Below, in pieces: positions 7,578 to 15,269 of a stretch of DNA of 20,174 nt. The stretch's first letter is position 1, and each line of letters opens with the position of its first letter. Below the pieces are notes generated by a model. It was not told the DNA's origin. It ran no database searches and saw nothing but the letters and a program-made list of their open reading frames with translations. The DNA is from an uncultured Pelagibacteraceae bacterium. Lineage in GTDB: Bacteria > Pseudomonadota > Alphaproteobacteria > Pelagibacterales > Pelagibacteraceae. The translations under genes were made by a program, and so were the position numbers. The stretch lies in the NCBI GenBank assembly GCA_902633885.1, contig CACPIK010000008.1, positions 1 through 20,174 on the forward strand. Reading direction: 5' to 3'.

Positions 7578-8363
7578 GTGAGTTTAAAACTAAAAAATAA
7601 AAAAATTATAATTTCAGCAGGGGCCTCTGGTATTGGATGGACAACTACAAAAGAGTGTCTAAAAAACGGTGCAACTGTATTTATTTGTGATGTAAACAAA
7701 AAATTTATTAATAAATCAAAAAAACATCCTTTGAATAATAAGAAACTTTTTTCTTATGAATGTGATGCTTCTCATGAAAAAGAGGTTTCCAATTTTTTTA
7801 CAAAAATTTTAAAAAAAACAAAAAAAGTTGATGCACTTATTAACAATGTTGGTATTGCTGGTCCTACTGGAACTTTGGAAAAACTTAAGTCAAAAGATTG
7901 GGAGCAAACTCTTAAAATAAATGTAATAAGTCATTTTTATTTTTCAAAACTTGCAATTCCTATGCTTAAAAAAAATAAAGGTGGATCAATAATTAATTTA
8001 TCATCTACGGCAGGAATACATGGTTTCCCATTAAGGTCTCCTTATGCAGCTAGTAAATGGGCTGTAATTGGGGTGACAAAGACTTTAGCTATGGAATTAG
8101 GAAAATTTAAAATACGAGTTAATGCAATCTGTCCTGGCACTATTAAAGGTGATAGAATGAATAGAGTAATAAGCGCTAAAGCAAAGTTTTTAAAAGTTCC
8201 AAAAAAGTTTGTAGAAAAAGAATATATATCAATGACATCGATGAATACCTGGATTTATGAAGAAGATATTGCAAAAACATGTGGATATTTAATTTCTGAT
8301 GATGCATTAAGAGTTTCGGGACAAGTTATTAGTATTGATGGAAATACTTTTAGAATGGACTAA
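7578..8363 (+). CDS. Short-chain dehydrogenase/reductase (SDR), probably NAD-dependent
   Basis: This is a classical SDR of 261 residues that would interconvert an alcohol and a ketone. Visible features are the glycine-rich cofactor loop GASGIG at 15-20, Asp38 at the end of the second strand (favouring NAD over NADP), NNVG at 89-92, catalytic Ser143, Tyr156 and Lys160, and the PG motif at 186-187. The start is GTG at 7578, five bases after the stop of the upstream oxygenase gene, without a good Shine-Dalgarno, so translation is likely coupled. Its position directly after an oxygenase suggests it oxidises the hydroxylated product, but the substrate cannot be read from sequence. Unusually, the loop begins SAGASG where most family members have a threonine. 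Only 3 bases separate it from the convergent GFA-family gene, and no terminator is visible there. Confidence 0.88.
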   Translation: MSLKLKNKKIIISAGASGIGWTTTKECLKNGATVFICDVNKKFINKSKKHPLNNKKLFSYECDASHEKEVSNFFTKILKKTKKVDALINNVGIAGPTGTLEKLKSKDWEQTLKINVISHFYFSKLAIPMLKKNKGGSIINLSSTAGIHGFPLRSPYAASKWAVIGVTKTLAMELGKFKIRVNAICPGTIKGDRMNRVISAKAKFLKVPKKFVEKEYISMTSMNTWIYEEDIAKTCGYLISDDALRVSGQVISIDGNTFRMD

Positions 8364-8366
8364 AAT

Positions 8367-8774
8367 TTAAGTTTTTAACTTTTCGTCAGTTAATTCCATG
8401 AACGGAAAATGTGAGTCTTTATACCAAATATTTTTAACTTTTTTTAGAATACTAATATCATCTAACATTCCGGCATAGAGATAAAATTTATTATATTTTT
8501 CAACATAAGTTAAAACTGGTGCAGCACATTTTTTGCAATAATGTTTTTTAATAATTTGACCACTTCCAGCTTTATGTTCAAAAATACCTAATTTAGTTTT
8601 ATCAATATCAATTGCCCCTTCTCTTAGATCAATAATTGTAATCATTCCTCCTATTTTCTTCCTACAATCAATACAATGACAATTAAAAACTCTTGGAACT
8701 TCATCTAGCTTAACTTTAAAGGTGATTTCTCCACAAATACATCCGCCAGTTTTTGTTACAAACTTTTTTTCCAT
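8367..8774 (-). CDS. GFA-family (glutathione-dependent formaldehyde-activating-like) zinc protein
   Basis: This small protein of 135 residues carries the zinc-binding cysteine pattern of the GFA/CENP-V family (PF04828): Cys12 and Cys14 in GCICG, Cys32, Cys34 and Cys37 in CHCIDCRK, and Cys80 and Cys83 in YCKKC. The founding member was described as aiding formation of S-hydroxymethylglutathione from formaldehyde, but that activity is disputed and most members have no proven role. It is the last gene of a minus-strand set after cdhC and cdhA, starting 2 bases past the cdhA stop. If the activity holds, it could deal with formaldehyde released when methylated amines are demethylated downstream of glycine betaine. 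That link is inference. The family call is firm. Confidence 0.85.
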   Translation of the reverse strand: MEKKFVTKTGGCICGEITFKVKLDEVPRVFNCHCIDCRKKIGGMITIIDLREGAIDIDKTKLGIFEHKAGSGQIIKKHYCKKCAAPVLTYVEKYNKFYLYAGMLDDISILKKVKNIWYKDSHFPFMELTDEKLKT

Positions 8775-8776
8775 AG

Positions 8777-9721
8777 TTATTTTCTTATTTTAATTTCATA
8801 TTTTTTTCTTAATTTTTGTAGATTTACAAGATACTCATCTCTTATATTTGATAGCATACTAACTGACTTTCCTTTAGCTTGTTTTTTTGTCCCAGAAATA
8901 AGCCTATTTGATAATTTGTTAGTCAATGCAGGAGCTTTTAATTTTGTCCAGGGTAATTTTAATGCTGGTCCGAACTGTTCCAACATATGCTTCATCCCTA
9001 ATTTTCCTCCTGCAAGATGAAAGGTCAAAAAAGTTCCCATTAATGAGTATCTTAATCCAGGTCCGTCTTCTATAGCTCTATCAAGATCTTCGGTTGTTGC
9101 ATAGCCTTCGTTTATTATATGAAGTGCTTCTCTCCATAAAGCTTCCTGAAGTCTATCTGACAAATAGCCTGGTAATTCTTTTTTAACTATTATTGGATTC
9201 ATAGAAATTGATTGATAAAATTTTTTTGCATCATTTAAATATTTTTTATTTGTTTTTTTTCCAGGAACTATTTCAACAAGTGGCAACAAATAAACAGGAT
9301 TAAATGGATGTCCAATTATTCCTCTTTCGGGGTGTAAGGATTTAGAAAAAATTTTTGATGGCAATAAACCAGAGGAACTTGAAGAAATTATAATATTTTT
9401 TTTAATATTTTTTGATATTGAATTAATTAATTTAATTTTAATTGAATAATTTTCTGGTGCACACTCTTGAACAAAATCAACTTCATTCAAAGCTTCTTTT
9501 AAAGATGTAAAATATTTAAAATTTTTAAAATCTAATTTTTTTTTATTAAAAAGTTTTTTAACAAAGGGCCAAGTTCTTTTTATTTCAAACAATAAATTTC
9601 TTTTTAATTTAAAATTTTTATCATAAGCGTGTACAATTTTTCCATGAGCTAAACATCTGATTATCCATCCAGCGCCAATTACACCAGTGCCTACTACTGC
9701 CACTTTTTTTATATTTGACAT
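8777..9721 (-). CDS. cdhA: L-carnitine 3-dehydrogenase
   Basis: It oxidises L-carnitine to 3-dehydrocarnitine with NAD. The 314-residue product has an N-terminal Rossmann fold (GTGVIG at 11-16, Asp34 for NAD) and the 3-hydroxyacyl-CoA-dehydrogenase-type active site His138-Pro-Phe-Asn141 with Glu150. The C-terminal helical domain contains GPGLRYSLMGTF (220-231), FHLAGG (234-239) and QFGPALKLPWTKL (249-261). From memory these are characteristic of carnitine dehydrogenases and set them apart from fatty-acid enzymes. The length matches single-domain members such as P. aeruginosa CdhA; rhizobial versions are longer because a thioesterase domain is fused at the C terminus, and here that domain is a separate gene (11371-11838). 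The start shares one base with the stop of cdhC (TAATG), so the two are translationally coupled. Confidence is high because the next pathway enzyme is adjacent. Confidence 0.9.
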   Translation of the reverse strand: MSNIKKVAVVGTGVIGAGWIIRCLAHGKIVHAYDKNFKLKRNLLFEIKRTWPFVKKLFNKKKLDFKNFKYFTSLKEALNEVDFVQECAPENYSIKIKLINSISKNIKKNIIISSSSSGLLPSKIFSKSLHPERGIIGHPFNPVYLLPLVEIVPGKKTNKKYLNDAKKFYQSISMNPIIVKKELPGYLSDRLQEALWREALHIINEGYATTEDLDRAIEDGPGLRYSLMGTFLTFHLAGGKLGMKHMLEQFGPALKLPWTKLKAPALTNKLSNRLISGTKKQAKGKSVSMLSNIRDEYLVNLQKLRKKYEIKIRK

Positions 9722-10608
9722 TACTTGTGTTTTACAAGTTTAAGTTTTTCTCTTGTTTCTTCTGGGGTCATGATAGAGGCCCCAAGATCTGTTACTATTC
9801 TAATTGCTTTTTCAACTAATTGAGCATTAGTTGCTAATTTACCTTTTGATAAATATAAATTGTCTTCAAGACCTACTCTAGGATTTCCACCCATTACAAC
9901 TGTTTGAGCAACAAAAGGCATTTCATTTCTTGATATAGCAAAACCAGACCAAACACCCTCCTCTGGCATAATATCTTTCATTGCTTGCATTGCCAAAGGT
10001 GTTGCTGGTGCCCCCCAAGGAATTCCTAAACACATTTGAAACATTGGAGGATTGTCAAGCAATCCTTCTTTGTAAAGTTGCGCACCAAACCACATATTTC
10101 CTAAATCAAATGCCTCGATTTCTGGTTTAACTTTTATTTCTTGTAATTTTTTTGCAGCTTTTCTTAAATCGTTTGGCGTATTAACTGTAATTACAGAGCT
10201 ATCTCCAAAATTTAAAGTCCCACAATCTAATGTACAAATTTCTGGTAAAAATTGTTCCGCATTTGCAATTCTCTCCATAACATTTGCCATATCTGTCATT
10301 GGTCCAAAATCTAGTGGATTTTTGCCTTGTCCAATATCTAAATCTCCACCCATTCCAGTAGTTAAATTTAAAATAACATCTGTTTCACTTGCCCTTACTC
10401 TGTCTACTACTTCCTTATATAACTCTAATCTCCTGCTAGGCGTTCCGTCCTCTTCTCTTACATGAATATGTGCTATAGCAGCACCCGCTTTTGCCGCTTC
10501 TATTGCTGCAGTTGCGATTTGTTCTGGTGTTTTAGGTAAATCTGGGTGCTTAGCAGCAGTATCGCCAGATCCAGTAACCGCACATGAGATAAAAACTTTA
10601 TTGTTCAT
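9721..10608 (-). CDS. cdhC: 3-dehydrocarnitine:acetyl-CoA trimethylamine-acyl transferase (BKACE family cleavage enzyme)
   Basis: It belongs to the beta-keto acid cleavage enzyme family (BKACE, PF05853; founding member Kce). In the carnitine pathway this family converts 3-dehydrocarnitine and acetyl-CoA to betainyl-CoA and acetoacetate. The 295-residue length is typical. The zinc motif is seen as His47-x-His49 in AHIHVRE, with Glu229 in SRNEMPF at the place of the third ligand in Kce. The family segments SCAVTGSGD (8-16), TGMGGD (84-89) and GNPRVGLEDN (241-250) are intact. Relatives act on other beta-keto acids, including 3-keto-5-aminohexanoate. Placement directly before cdhA in the same order as in P. 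aeruginosa cdhCAB argues for dehydrocarnitine. It is the first gene of the minus-strand operon and diverges from the aldolase-like gene across only 32 bases, so its promoter must be very compact or lie inside the neighbour. Confidence 0.9.
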   Translation of the reverse strand: MNNKVFISCAVTGSGDTAAKHPDLPKTPEQIATAAIEAAKAGAAIAHIHVREEDGTPSRRLELYKEVVDRVRASETDVILNLTTGMGGDLDIGQGKNPLDFGPMTDMANVMERIANAEQFLPEICTLDCGTLNFGDSSVITVNTPNDLRKAAKKLQEIKVKPEIEAFDLGNMWFGAQLYKEGLLDNPPMFQMCLGIPWGAPATPLAMQAMKDIMPEEGVWSGFAISRNEMPFVAQTVVMGGNPRVGLEDNLYLSKGKLATNAQLVEKAIRIVTDLGASIMTPEETREKLKLVKHK

Positions 10609-10640
10609 TTTATTTTTATATTTATACTATCATAAAGATT

Positions 10641-11369
10641 ATGGATAAATTAGAAATTTTAGAAGATTTAGCTGCTGTTTTTAGATGGACTGCAAAATTG
10701 AACATGCATGAAGCAATTGCAAATCATTTTAGCGTATGTGTGCCAGGTTCAAATGAAGATTTTTATGTAAATGGTACTGGTATGCACTTCAGCAATATAA
10801 AAGCAAGTGACTTATTCTTAGTTGAAAAAAGTAAGATGGATGAGCTTAAAAATAAACCTGAACTAGTTGACCCAACAGCACTATACATACATGGAGCAAT
10901 TCATAAAAAAGTACCACATGCAAGATGTATACTCCATGTTCATTCTAAATATGCAACAGCTCTTTCAGCTTTAGATGATCCAACCTTGCCCCCAATAGAT
11001 CAAAATTCAATGAGATTTTTTAATAGAGTTGGAGTTTATAGAGATTTTGGTGGTATGGGTTTTGAAGAAGAGTCTGAAAAAATGGCTGCCAAAATTGGAA
11101 ATAAAAAAGTTTTGCTAATGTCTAATCATGGTGTTTTAACAGCTGGCCAAACTGTAGCTGAAGCATTTGATGAATTATACTATTTTGAAAGAGCTTGTGA
11201 GACTTATTTAACTGCTCTATCTACAAATAAAAAACTTAAAATAGTTAGCGATGAAGTTGCAGAAAAAACTGCTCAAGAATGGGAAGATTACTCAACCGAC
11301 TCTAAAGATTTACATTTAAAAGCTATTAGATCAATTCTTGACCAAGAAGACCCTAGTTATAAAAATTAA
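10641..11369 (+). CDS. Class II aldolase/adducin family protein
   Basis: This 242-residue protein has the class II aldolase/adducin fold (PF00596). Enzymes of the family use a divalent metal to cleave or epimerise hydroxylated substrates such as fuculose phosphate. Visible metal ligands are His99 and His101 in LHVHSKYATAL and His163 in SNHGVL. Other family marks are HEAIANHFS at 23-31 (the usual G/S-N-x-S region), VNGTGMHFS at 43-51 and an acidic/DPTALYIHGAIH stretch at 77-88. It leads a plus-strand operon with the betainyl-CoA thioesterase 1 base downstream, so it is probably expressed with carnitine catabolism, although no aldolase step is known in that route. Many bacterial homologues of this short type have unknown substrates and may be decarboxylases or aldolases of small hydroxy-keto acids. 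The family call is secure; the function is unassigned. Confidence 0.85.
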   Translation: MDKLEILEDLAAVFRWTAKLNMHEAIANHFSVCVPGSNEDFYVNGTGMHFSNIKASDLFLVEKSKMDELKNKPELVDPTALYIHGAIHKKVPHARCILHVHSKYATALSALDDPTLPPIDQNSMRFFNRVGVYRDFGGMGFEEESEKMAAKIGNKKVLLMSNHGVLTAGQTVAEAFDELYYFERACETYLTALSTNKKLKIVSDEVAEKTAQEWEDYSTDSKDLHLKAIRSILDQEDPSYKN

Positions 11370-11370
11370 A

Positions 11371-11838
11371 ATGTCAGTGTATCTTGCAACTAGAAAAATA
11401 ATTAAAGATTGGACCGATTATAATGAGCATATGAATATGGCTTACTATGTGCTAATTTTTGATGAAGCGTGGGAAACAATGCTAAACAAATTTCATATGG
11501 GCGGTGCAAATGCACAAATTAATAAAAGAAGTACAATGGTTGTAGAGACTCGTACCACATACAATAATGAAGTTAAAGAAAATGAGGAAGTTGAAGTTTT
11601 TTGTAAATTCTTTGATCATGATAAAAAAAGATTACATTTGAGATGTGAAATGTACGAAAAAAAAACAAAGAAACTTGCTGCAACTATGGAAAGTTTATCC
11701 CTTTATATCGATCTTGAAAAAAGAAAAGTTACTGAGTTTGAACAAGATAAACTAGAAATTATGGATAAATTTATAGAAGAAAATAAAAAGAATTTTAATT
11801 CAGAAAATTTAGTATTATCTGGTAAGCTAAAAAAATAA
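11371..11838 (+). CDS. cdhB: Betainyl-CoA thioesterase (hotdog fold)
   Basis: It is predicted to hydrolyse betainyl-CoA to glycine betaine and CoA, the last step from carnitine. From ATG 11371 it has 155 residues and a single 4HBT-type hotdog domain. The N-terminal motif DYNEHMNMAYY (16-26) contains the catalytic Asp16 and His20 of this thioesterase type, and VVETRTTYNNEV and KRLHLRCEMYEK follow as in the domain fused to rhizobial carnitine dehydrogenases. An in-frame start at 11338 exists but lies inside the upstream gene. ATG 11371 follows that gene's stop by one base and gives the normal family length, so I prefer it. It is split from cdhA and cdhC, which are on the other strand. The fold is certain; the substrate rests on the pathway context and on resemblance to the fused domain. 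Confidence 0.82.
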   Translation: MSVYLATRKIIKDWTDYNEHMNMAYYVLIFDEAWETMLNKFHMGGANAQINKRSTMVVETRTTYNNEVKENEEVEVFCKFFDHDKKRLHLRCEMYEKKTKKLAATMESLSLYIDLEKRKVTEFEQDKLEIMDKFIEENKKNFNSENLVLSGKLKK

Positions 11839-11840
11839 CC

Positions 11841-12674
11841 ATGGAAACAAAACTATTATCAGGTGCATTAGGAGCTGAAATTAAAGGTATTAATCTGAAA
11901 GATACTACTGATGAAAATATAAAAAAAATTAATGATTTGTTATTAGAACACAAAGTTATTTTTTTTAGAGACCAAATAATAAATTCTGAAGAACATAAGG
12001 CCTTAGCAGAGAAATTTGGACCTTTAGAAACACACGCCTATGTAAAAGGATTAAATGATCATCCAGAAATAGTAAGAATAATTAAAGCTGAAGATGAGCA
12101 AAATCAATGGGGAGAAAATTGGCATAGTGATGTGAGTTACAATGCAAAACCTACTAAAGCAGTCATATTAAAATCAATTAAAATTCCTCCGGTTGGTGGG
12201 GATACTTGTTTTTCAAATATGGAACTAGCTTGGGAAACATTAGATGAAGAAATAAAAGAAAAAATTAAAGACAAAAAAGCTATTCACAGTTCTCTAGGAG
12301 CAGAATTTTTTATAGAAAGTTATAAAAAAATGGAAGGCAATAAAAAAAGAAATTATGACGAATATTCTAATGAACACCCTATCGTGAGAACCCATCCAGA
12401 AACTGGCAAAAAAATACTTTTTGTCAATTGGACCTATACAAAAGAAATAGTCGGAATGGATAAAAAAGAAAGCGATGAAATTTTAAAAAAAATATTTGAA
12501 CATCAATCTAGGCTTGAGTTAACCTGTAGATTTACATGGACAGAAAATACAGTTTGTATTTGGGATAATAGAAGTGTTATCCATTTTGCAATAGCAGACT
12601 TTTATCCTGGCAGAGGACTAGGTTATGAAAGAATAATGGATAGAATAGCAATCGAAGGTGATCATCCAGTATAG
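11841..12674 (+). CDS. TauD/TfdA-family Fe(II)/2-oxoglutarate dioxygenase
   Basis: This 277-residue protein matches the taurine dioxygenase family (PF02668) in length and motifs. The iron ligands are His95-x-Asp97 in NWHSDVSY and His248 after WDNRSVIH, with 2-oxoglutarate bound by Arg264. PPVGGDTCFSNM (116-127) is the conserved family stretch before the helical insert. Members hydroxylate taurine, aryloxyacetates, sulfate esters or quaternary amines. Here it sits 2 bases after the betainyl-CoA thioesterase gene and 28 bases before a choline-dehydrogenase-like gene. A betaine- or amine-type substrate is therefore more likely than taurine, and no taurine transporter is in view. That is inference only. 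Translation is probably coupled, since no Shine-Dalgarno is seen. Confidence 0.87.
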   Translation: METKLLSGALGAEIKGINLKDTTDENIKKINDLLLEHKVIFFRDQIINSEEHKALAEKFGPLETHAYVKGLNDHPEIVRIIKAEDEQNQWGENWHSDVSYNAKPTKAVILKSIKIPPVGGDTCFSNMELAWETLDEEIKEKIKDKKAIHSSLGAEFFIESYKKMEGNKKRNYDEYSNEHPIVRTHPETGKKILFVNWTYTKEIVGMDKKESDEILKKIFEHQSRLELTCRFTWTENTVCIWDNRSVIHFAIADFYPGRGLGYERIMDRIAIEGDHPV

Positions 12675-12702
12675 CCTTCATGAATATTATTGATAAAATA
12701 AT

Positions 12703-14286
12703 ATGAATTTTGATTATCTTATAGTTGGAGCAGGTTCTGCCGGATGTGTAGTTGCAAATAGGTTATCAGAAAATTCTAATAATTCAGTTGCAATTTTTGA
12801 GGCAGGTGGATCCAGTGATATTTGGAAAGTTAAAATGCCATTGGCTCTTCTTTATACAATGCATGACCCCAAATATAATTGGAAATATTATTCAGAACCT
12901 GAGCCATATTTAAATAATAGACGTGTATTTTGTCCAAGAGGAAAAATGATTGGAGGGTGTTCTTCTCATAATGGGATGGTTTATGTTAGAGGAAACAGAG
13001 ATGATTATACAAGATGGGAAAATTTTGGTTTAAATAAGTGGTCTTATGAAAAAGTACTTCCCTACTTTAAAAAAATTGAAACTTGGTCAGAGGGAGAAAA
13101 TCAATTTAGAGGATCGCTAGGTCCTCTTCCAATAAATTTATCAAAAAACTCAAATCCTTTATTTAAAGCATTTATTGAAGCAGCAGCTGAAGCGGGTCAC
13201 AAAACAAATATAGATATGAATGGAAAAGAACAAGAAGGATTTGGCATGTTTGATACTACAATGCATCAAGGTGAAAGAGCAGGTGTTGCTAAATATTATT
13301 TGAATCCTGTAAAAAATAGAAAAAACTTAAGTATTTTAAAAAATTCATTTGTAGAAAAGATATTATTTGAAGGAAAAAAAGCTGTTGGCCTTGAAGTAAA
13401 GATTAAAAATAAAGTTGAAAAGATTTATGCAAATAAAGAAGTAATTTTAAGCGGAGGATCTATAAATTCTCCTCAATTATTAATGTTATCTGGGGTTGGT
13501 GATGAAGCGCATCTTAAAGATAATGGTATTAAAGTAGTCCATAACTCAAAAGGTGTGGGAAAAAATTTACAAGATCATCTTGAAACTTACATACAGCAAA
13601 AATGTAAAACACCAAATACTCTTTATACTTATACAAAATTACTACCTAAAATTTTAGCTGGTATGCAATGGTTTATGTTCAAATCTGGACCATGTTCAAA
13701 ATCATTTTTAGAAGCTGGAGGTTTTGCTAAATCCTCGCCTGAAAGAAAAGTTGCTAATATTCAATTTCATTTTTTTCCATCTTTTGTAATAAATCATGGA
13801 CTTGAAGAACCAGACTCACATGGCTACCAATTGCATGCAAGCCCAAATCATCCAAAAAGCAGAGGAGAGATAACTCTTAATTCATCTGATCCATACGCTT
13901 ATCCTAAAATCTTATTTAATTATTTAAAAGAAGAAGAAGACCTTAAACAAACAAGAGAATGTATACATGTTGCAAGAAAAATCCTATCTCAACCCGCTCT
14001 TGCAGAACATGCGGGAGATGAAGTTGGACCAGGTTTTAATGCTCAGTCAGATGATGAATTAAACGAATATATCAGATCTAAAGCTGATACCGCTTATCAT
14101 CCTTGTGGAACTTGCAAAATGGGGGTGGATGATATGGCAGTTGTAGATCAAGATTTAAAAGTAAATGGAATTGGAAATTTAAGGGTAATTGATGCGTCGG
14201 TTATTCCTGAAATCCCTAGTGCAAACTTAAATGCCCCTACCCTTATGATTGCTGAAAAAGGTTCTGAAGCCATTCTTAATAATTAA
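12703..14286 (+). CDS. GMC-family FAD oxidoreductase (choline dehydrogenase-like)
   Basis: This is a flavoprotein of 527 residues, the usual length for choline dehydrogenase and related alcohol dehydrogenases. It shows an N-terminal dinucleotide-binding motif (GAGSAG at 9-14), an acidic residue near 33 for the FAD ribose, the GMC signature from RGKMIGGCSSHNGM (79-92) onward, and a second signature around GGSINSPQLLMLSGVG (251-266). The catalytic pair at the C terminus is His466 in YHPCGTCKMG and Asn510 in SANLNAPT. Such enzymes oxidise a primary alcohol to an aldehyde and pass electrons to the respiratory chain. Choline to betaine aldehyde would fit the betaine theme, but no betaine aldehyde dehydrogenase is beside it, and many bacterial GMC paralogues act on other alcohols. 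It follows the TauD-type gene by 28 bases, so the pair may hydroxylate and then oxidise one substrate. Confidence 0.88.
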   Translation: MNFDYLIVGAGSAGCVVANRLSENSNNSVAIFEAGGSSDIWKVKMPLALLYTMHDPKYNWKYYSEPEPYLNNRRVFCPRGKMIGGCSSHNGMVYVRGNRDDYTRWENFGLNKWSYEKVLPYFKKIETWSEGENQFRGSLGPLPINLSKNSNPLFKAFIEAAAEAGHKTNIDMNGKEQEGFGMFDTTMHQGERAGVAKYYLNPVKNRKNLSILKNSFVEKILFEGKKAVGLEVKIKNKVEKIYANKEVILSGGSINSPQLLMLSGVGDEAHLKDNGIKVVHNSKGVGKNLQDHLETYIQQKCKTPNTLYTYTKLLPKILAGMQWFMFKSGPCSKSFLEAGGFAKSSPERKVANIQFHFFPSFVINHGLEEPDSHGYQLHASPNHPKSRGEITLNSSDPYAYPKILFNYLKEEEDLKQTRECIHVARKILSQPALAEHAGDEVGPGFNAQSDDELNEYIRSKADTAYHPCGTCKMGVDDMAVVDQDLKVNGIGNLRVIDASVIPEIPSANLNAPTLMIAEKGSEAILNN

Positions 14287-14321
14287 TATTATAATCATAT
14301 CTGATTTGATATAGGTGTCTG

Positions 14322-15269
14322 ATGGACGCAAATCAAAATACCAAAGGCATATTTTTTATAATGACTGGTATGGCTTTTTTTTCAATACAAGATTCTTTAA
14401 TAAAATTTATATTTGAAGATATTGCTTTATTTGAACTTTATTTTGGAAGAACACTTATTCAAACAATATTTTTATTATGCTTTGTTCTTATAACAAGGAA
14501 AACAATATCTTTAAAAACCCACTATCCATTTTTAACATTAGTGAGAGTTGTTTGTTTTTTCTTTGGTTTTAGTTTTTTTTATATTTCATTAACCTTCATG
14601 ACGCTTGCTATGACAAGTGCACTATTTTTTTCTTGTCCATTTTTTATGTCTATTTTTGCTAAAATTTTTTTGAAAGAAAAAATAGGTATTAGAAGATGGA
14701 GTGCAATTGTTGTTGGATTTATTGGTGTGCTTATTGTATTAAATCCAACATTAGAAGGTTTTAACCTTTTTAAATTAGCTCCTGTTGCTTGTTCACTTTG
14801 TTATTCTATTTCAATGACAATAACTAAATATACTTCACAAAAAGATAATATTTATACACAAATGTCCTGGCTTTATATTTTTGCGTTAATTGCAGGCTTA
14901 ATAATATTTGCTGTAAGTGGTGACGGCAAATTTAATACTTTTACTGATCCTACCATGCAATTTATAGTTAGAGAATGGTTTACTAATCCATCGTATGCAT
15001 GGCCTTATGTTTTAATTATGGGAATTGTTGCTTCAATTTCTTTCTTTTGTGTATTTACAGCCTACAGTATTGCATCACCTTCTGTTGTCTCTTTATTTGA
15101 GTATTCATACTTAGTTTGGGCAGTGCTAGCAGGTTACATTTTATTTGAAACTATTCCTGTTCCAAGAACATTTTTTGGAGCAAGTATTATCATCGGAGCA
15201 GGTGTGTATATTTACTTTAGAGAAAAAGTAAGAGGTCAGATGATTGCAACTGATACACCTAATAGATAA
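14322..15269 (+). CDS. DMT-superfamily (EamA) membrane transporter
   Basis: This 315-residue integral membrane protein appears to have ten hydrophobic segments arranged as two EamA repeats (about 10-140 and 150-298). The first repeat ends at LKEKIGIRRWSAIVVG, the typical EamA joint, and the second contains SVVSLFEYSYLVWAVLAGYILFE in the matching position (from 254), seen as the same Glu-containing helix. Members export or import amino acids, nucleotides, S-adenosylmethionine or other small metabolites, and the substrate cannot be predicted from sequence. A short AGGTG (14313-14317) lies 4 bases before the ATG. The stop shares one base with the start of the downstream oxygenase gene, so the transporter and that enzyme likely act on linked compounds. 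Confidence 0.88.
   Translation: MDANQNTKGIFFIMTGMAFFSIQDSLIKFIFEDIALFELYFGRTLIQTIFLLCFVLITRKTISLKTHYPFLTLVRVVCFFFGFSFFYISLTFMTLAMTSALFFSCPFFMSIFAKIFLKEKIGIRRWSAIVVGFIGVLIVLNPTLEGFNLFKLAPVACSLCYSISMTITKYTSQKDNIYTQMSWLYIFALIAGLIIFAVSGDGKFNTFTDPTMQFIVREWFTNPSYAWPYVLIMGIVASISFFCVFTAYSIASPSVVSLFEYSYLVWAVLAGYILFETIPVPRTFFGASIIIGAGVYIYFREKVRGQMIATDTPNR

Noticed and set aside
11338..11370. Upstream in-frame start for the betainyl-CoA thioesterase
   Set aside because: It lies within the preceding gene; ATG 11371 directly after that gene's stop gives the usual family length and N terminus.
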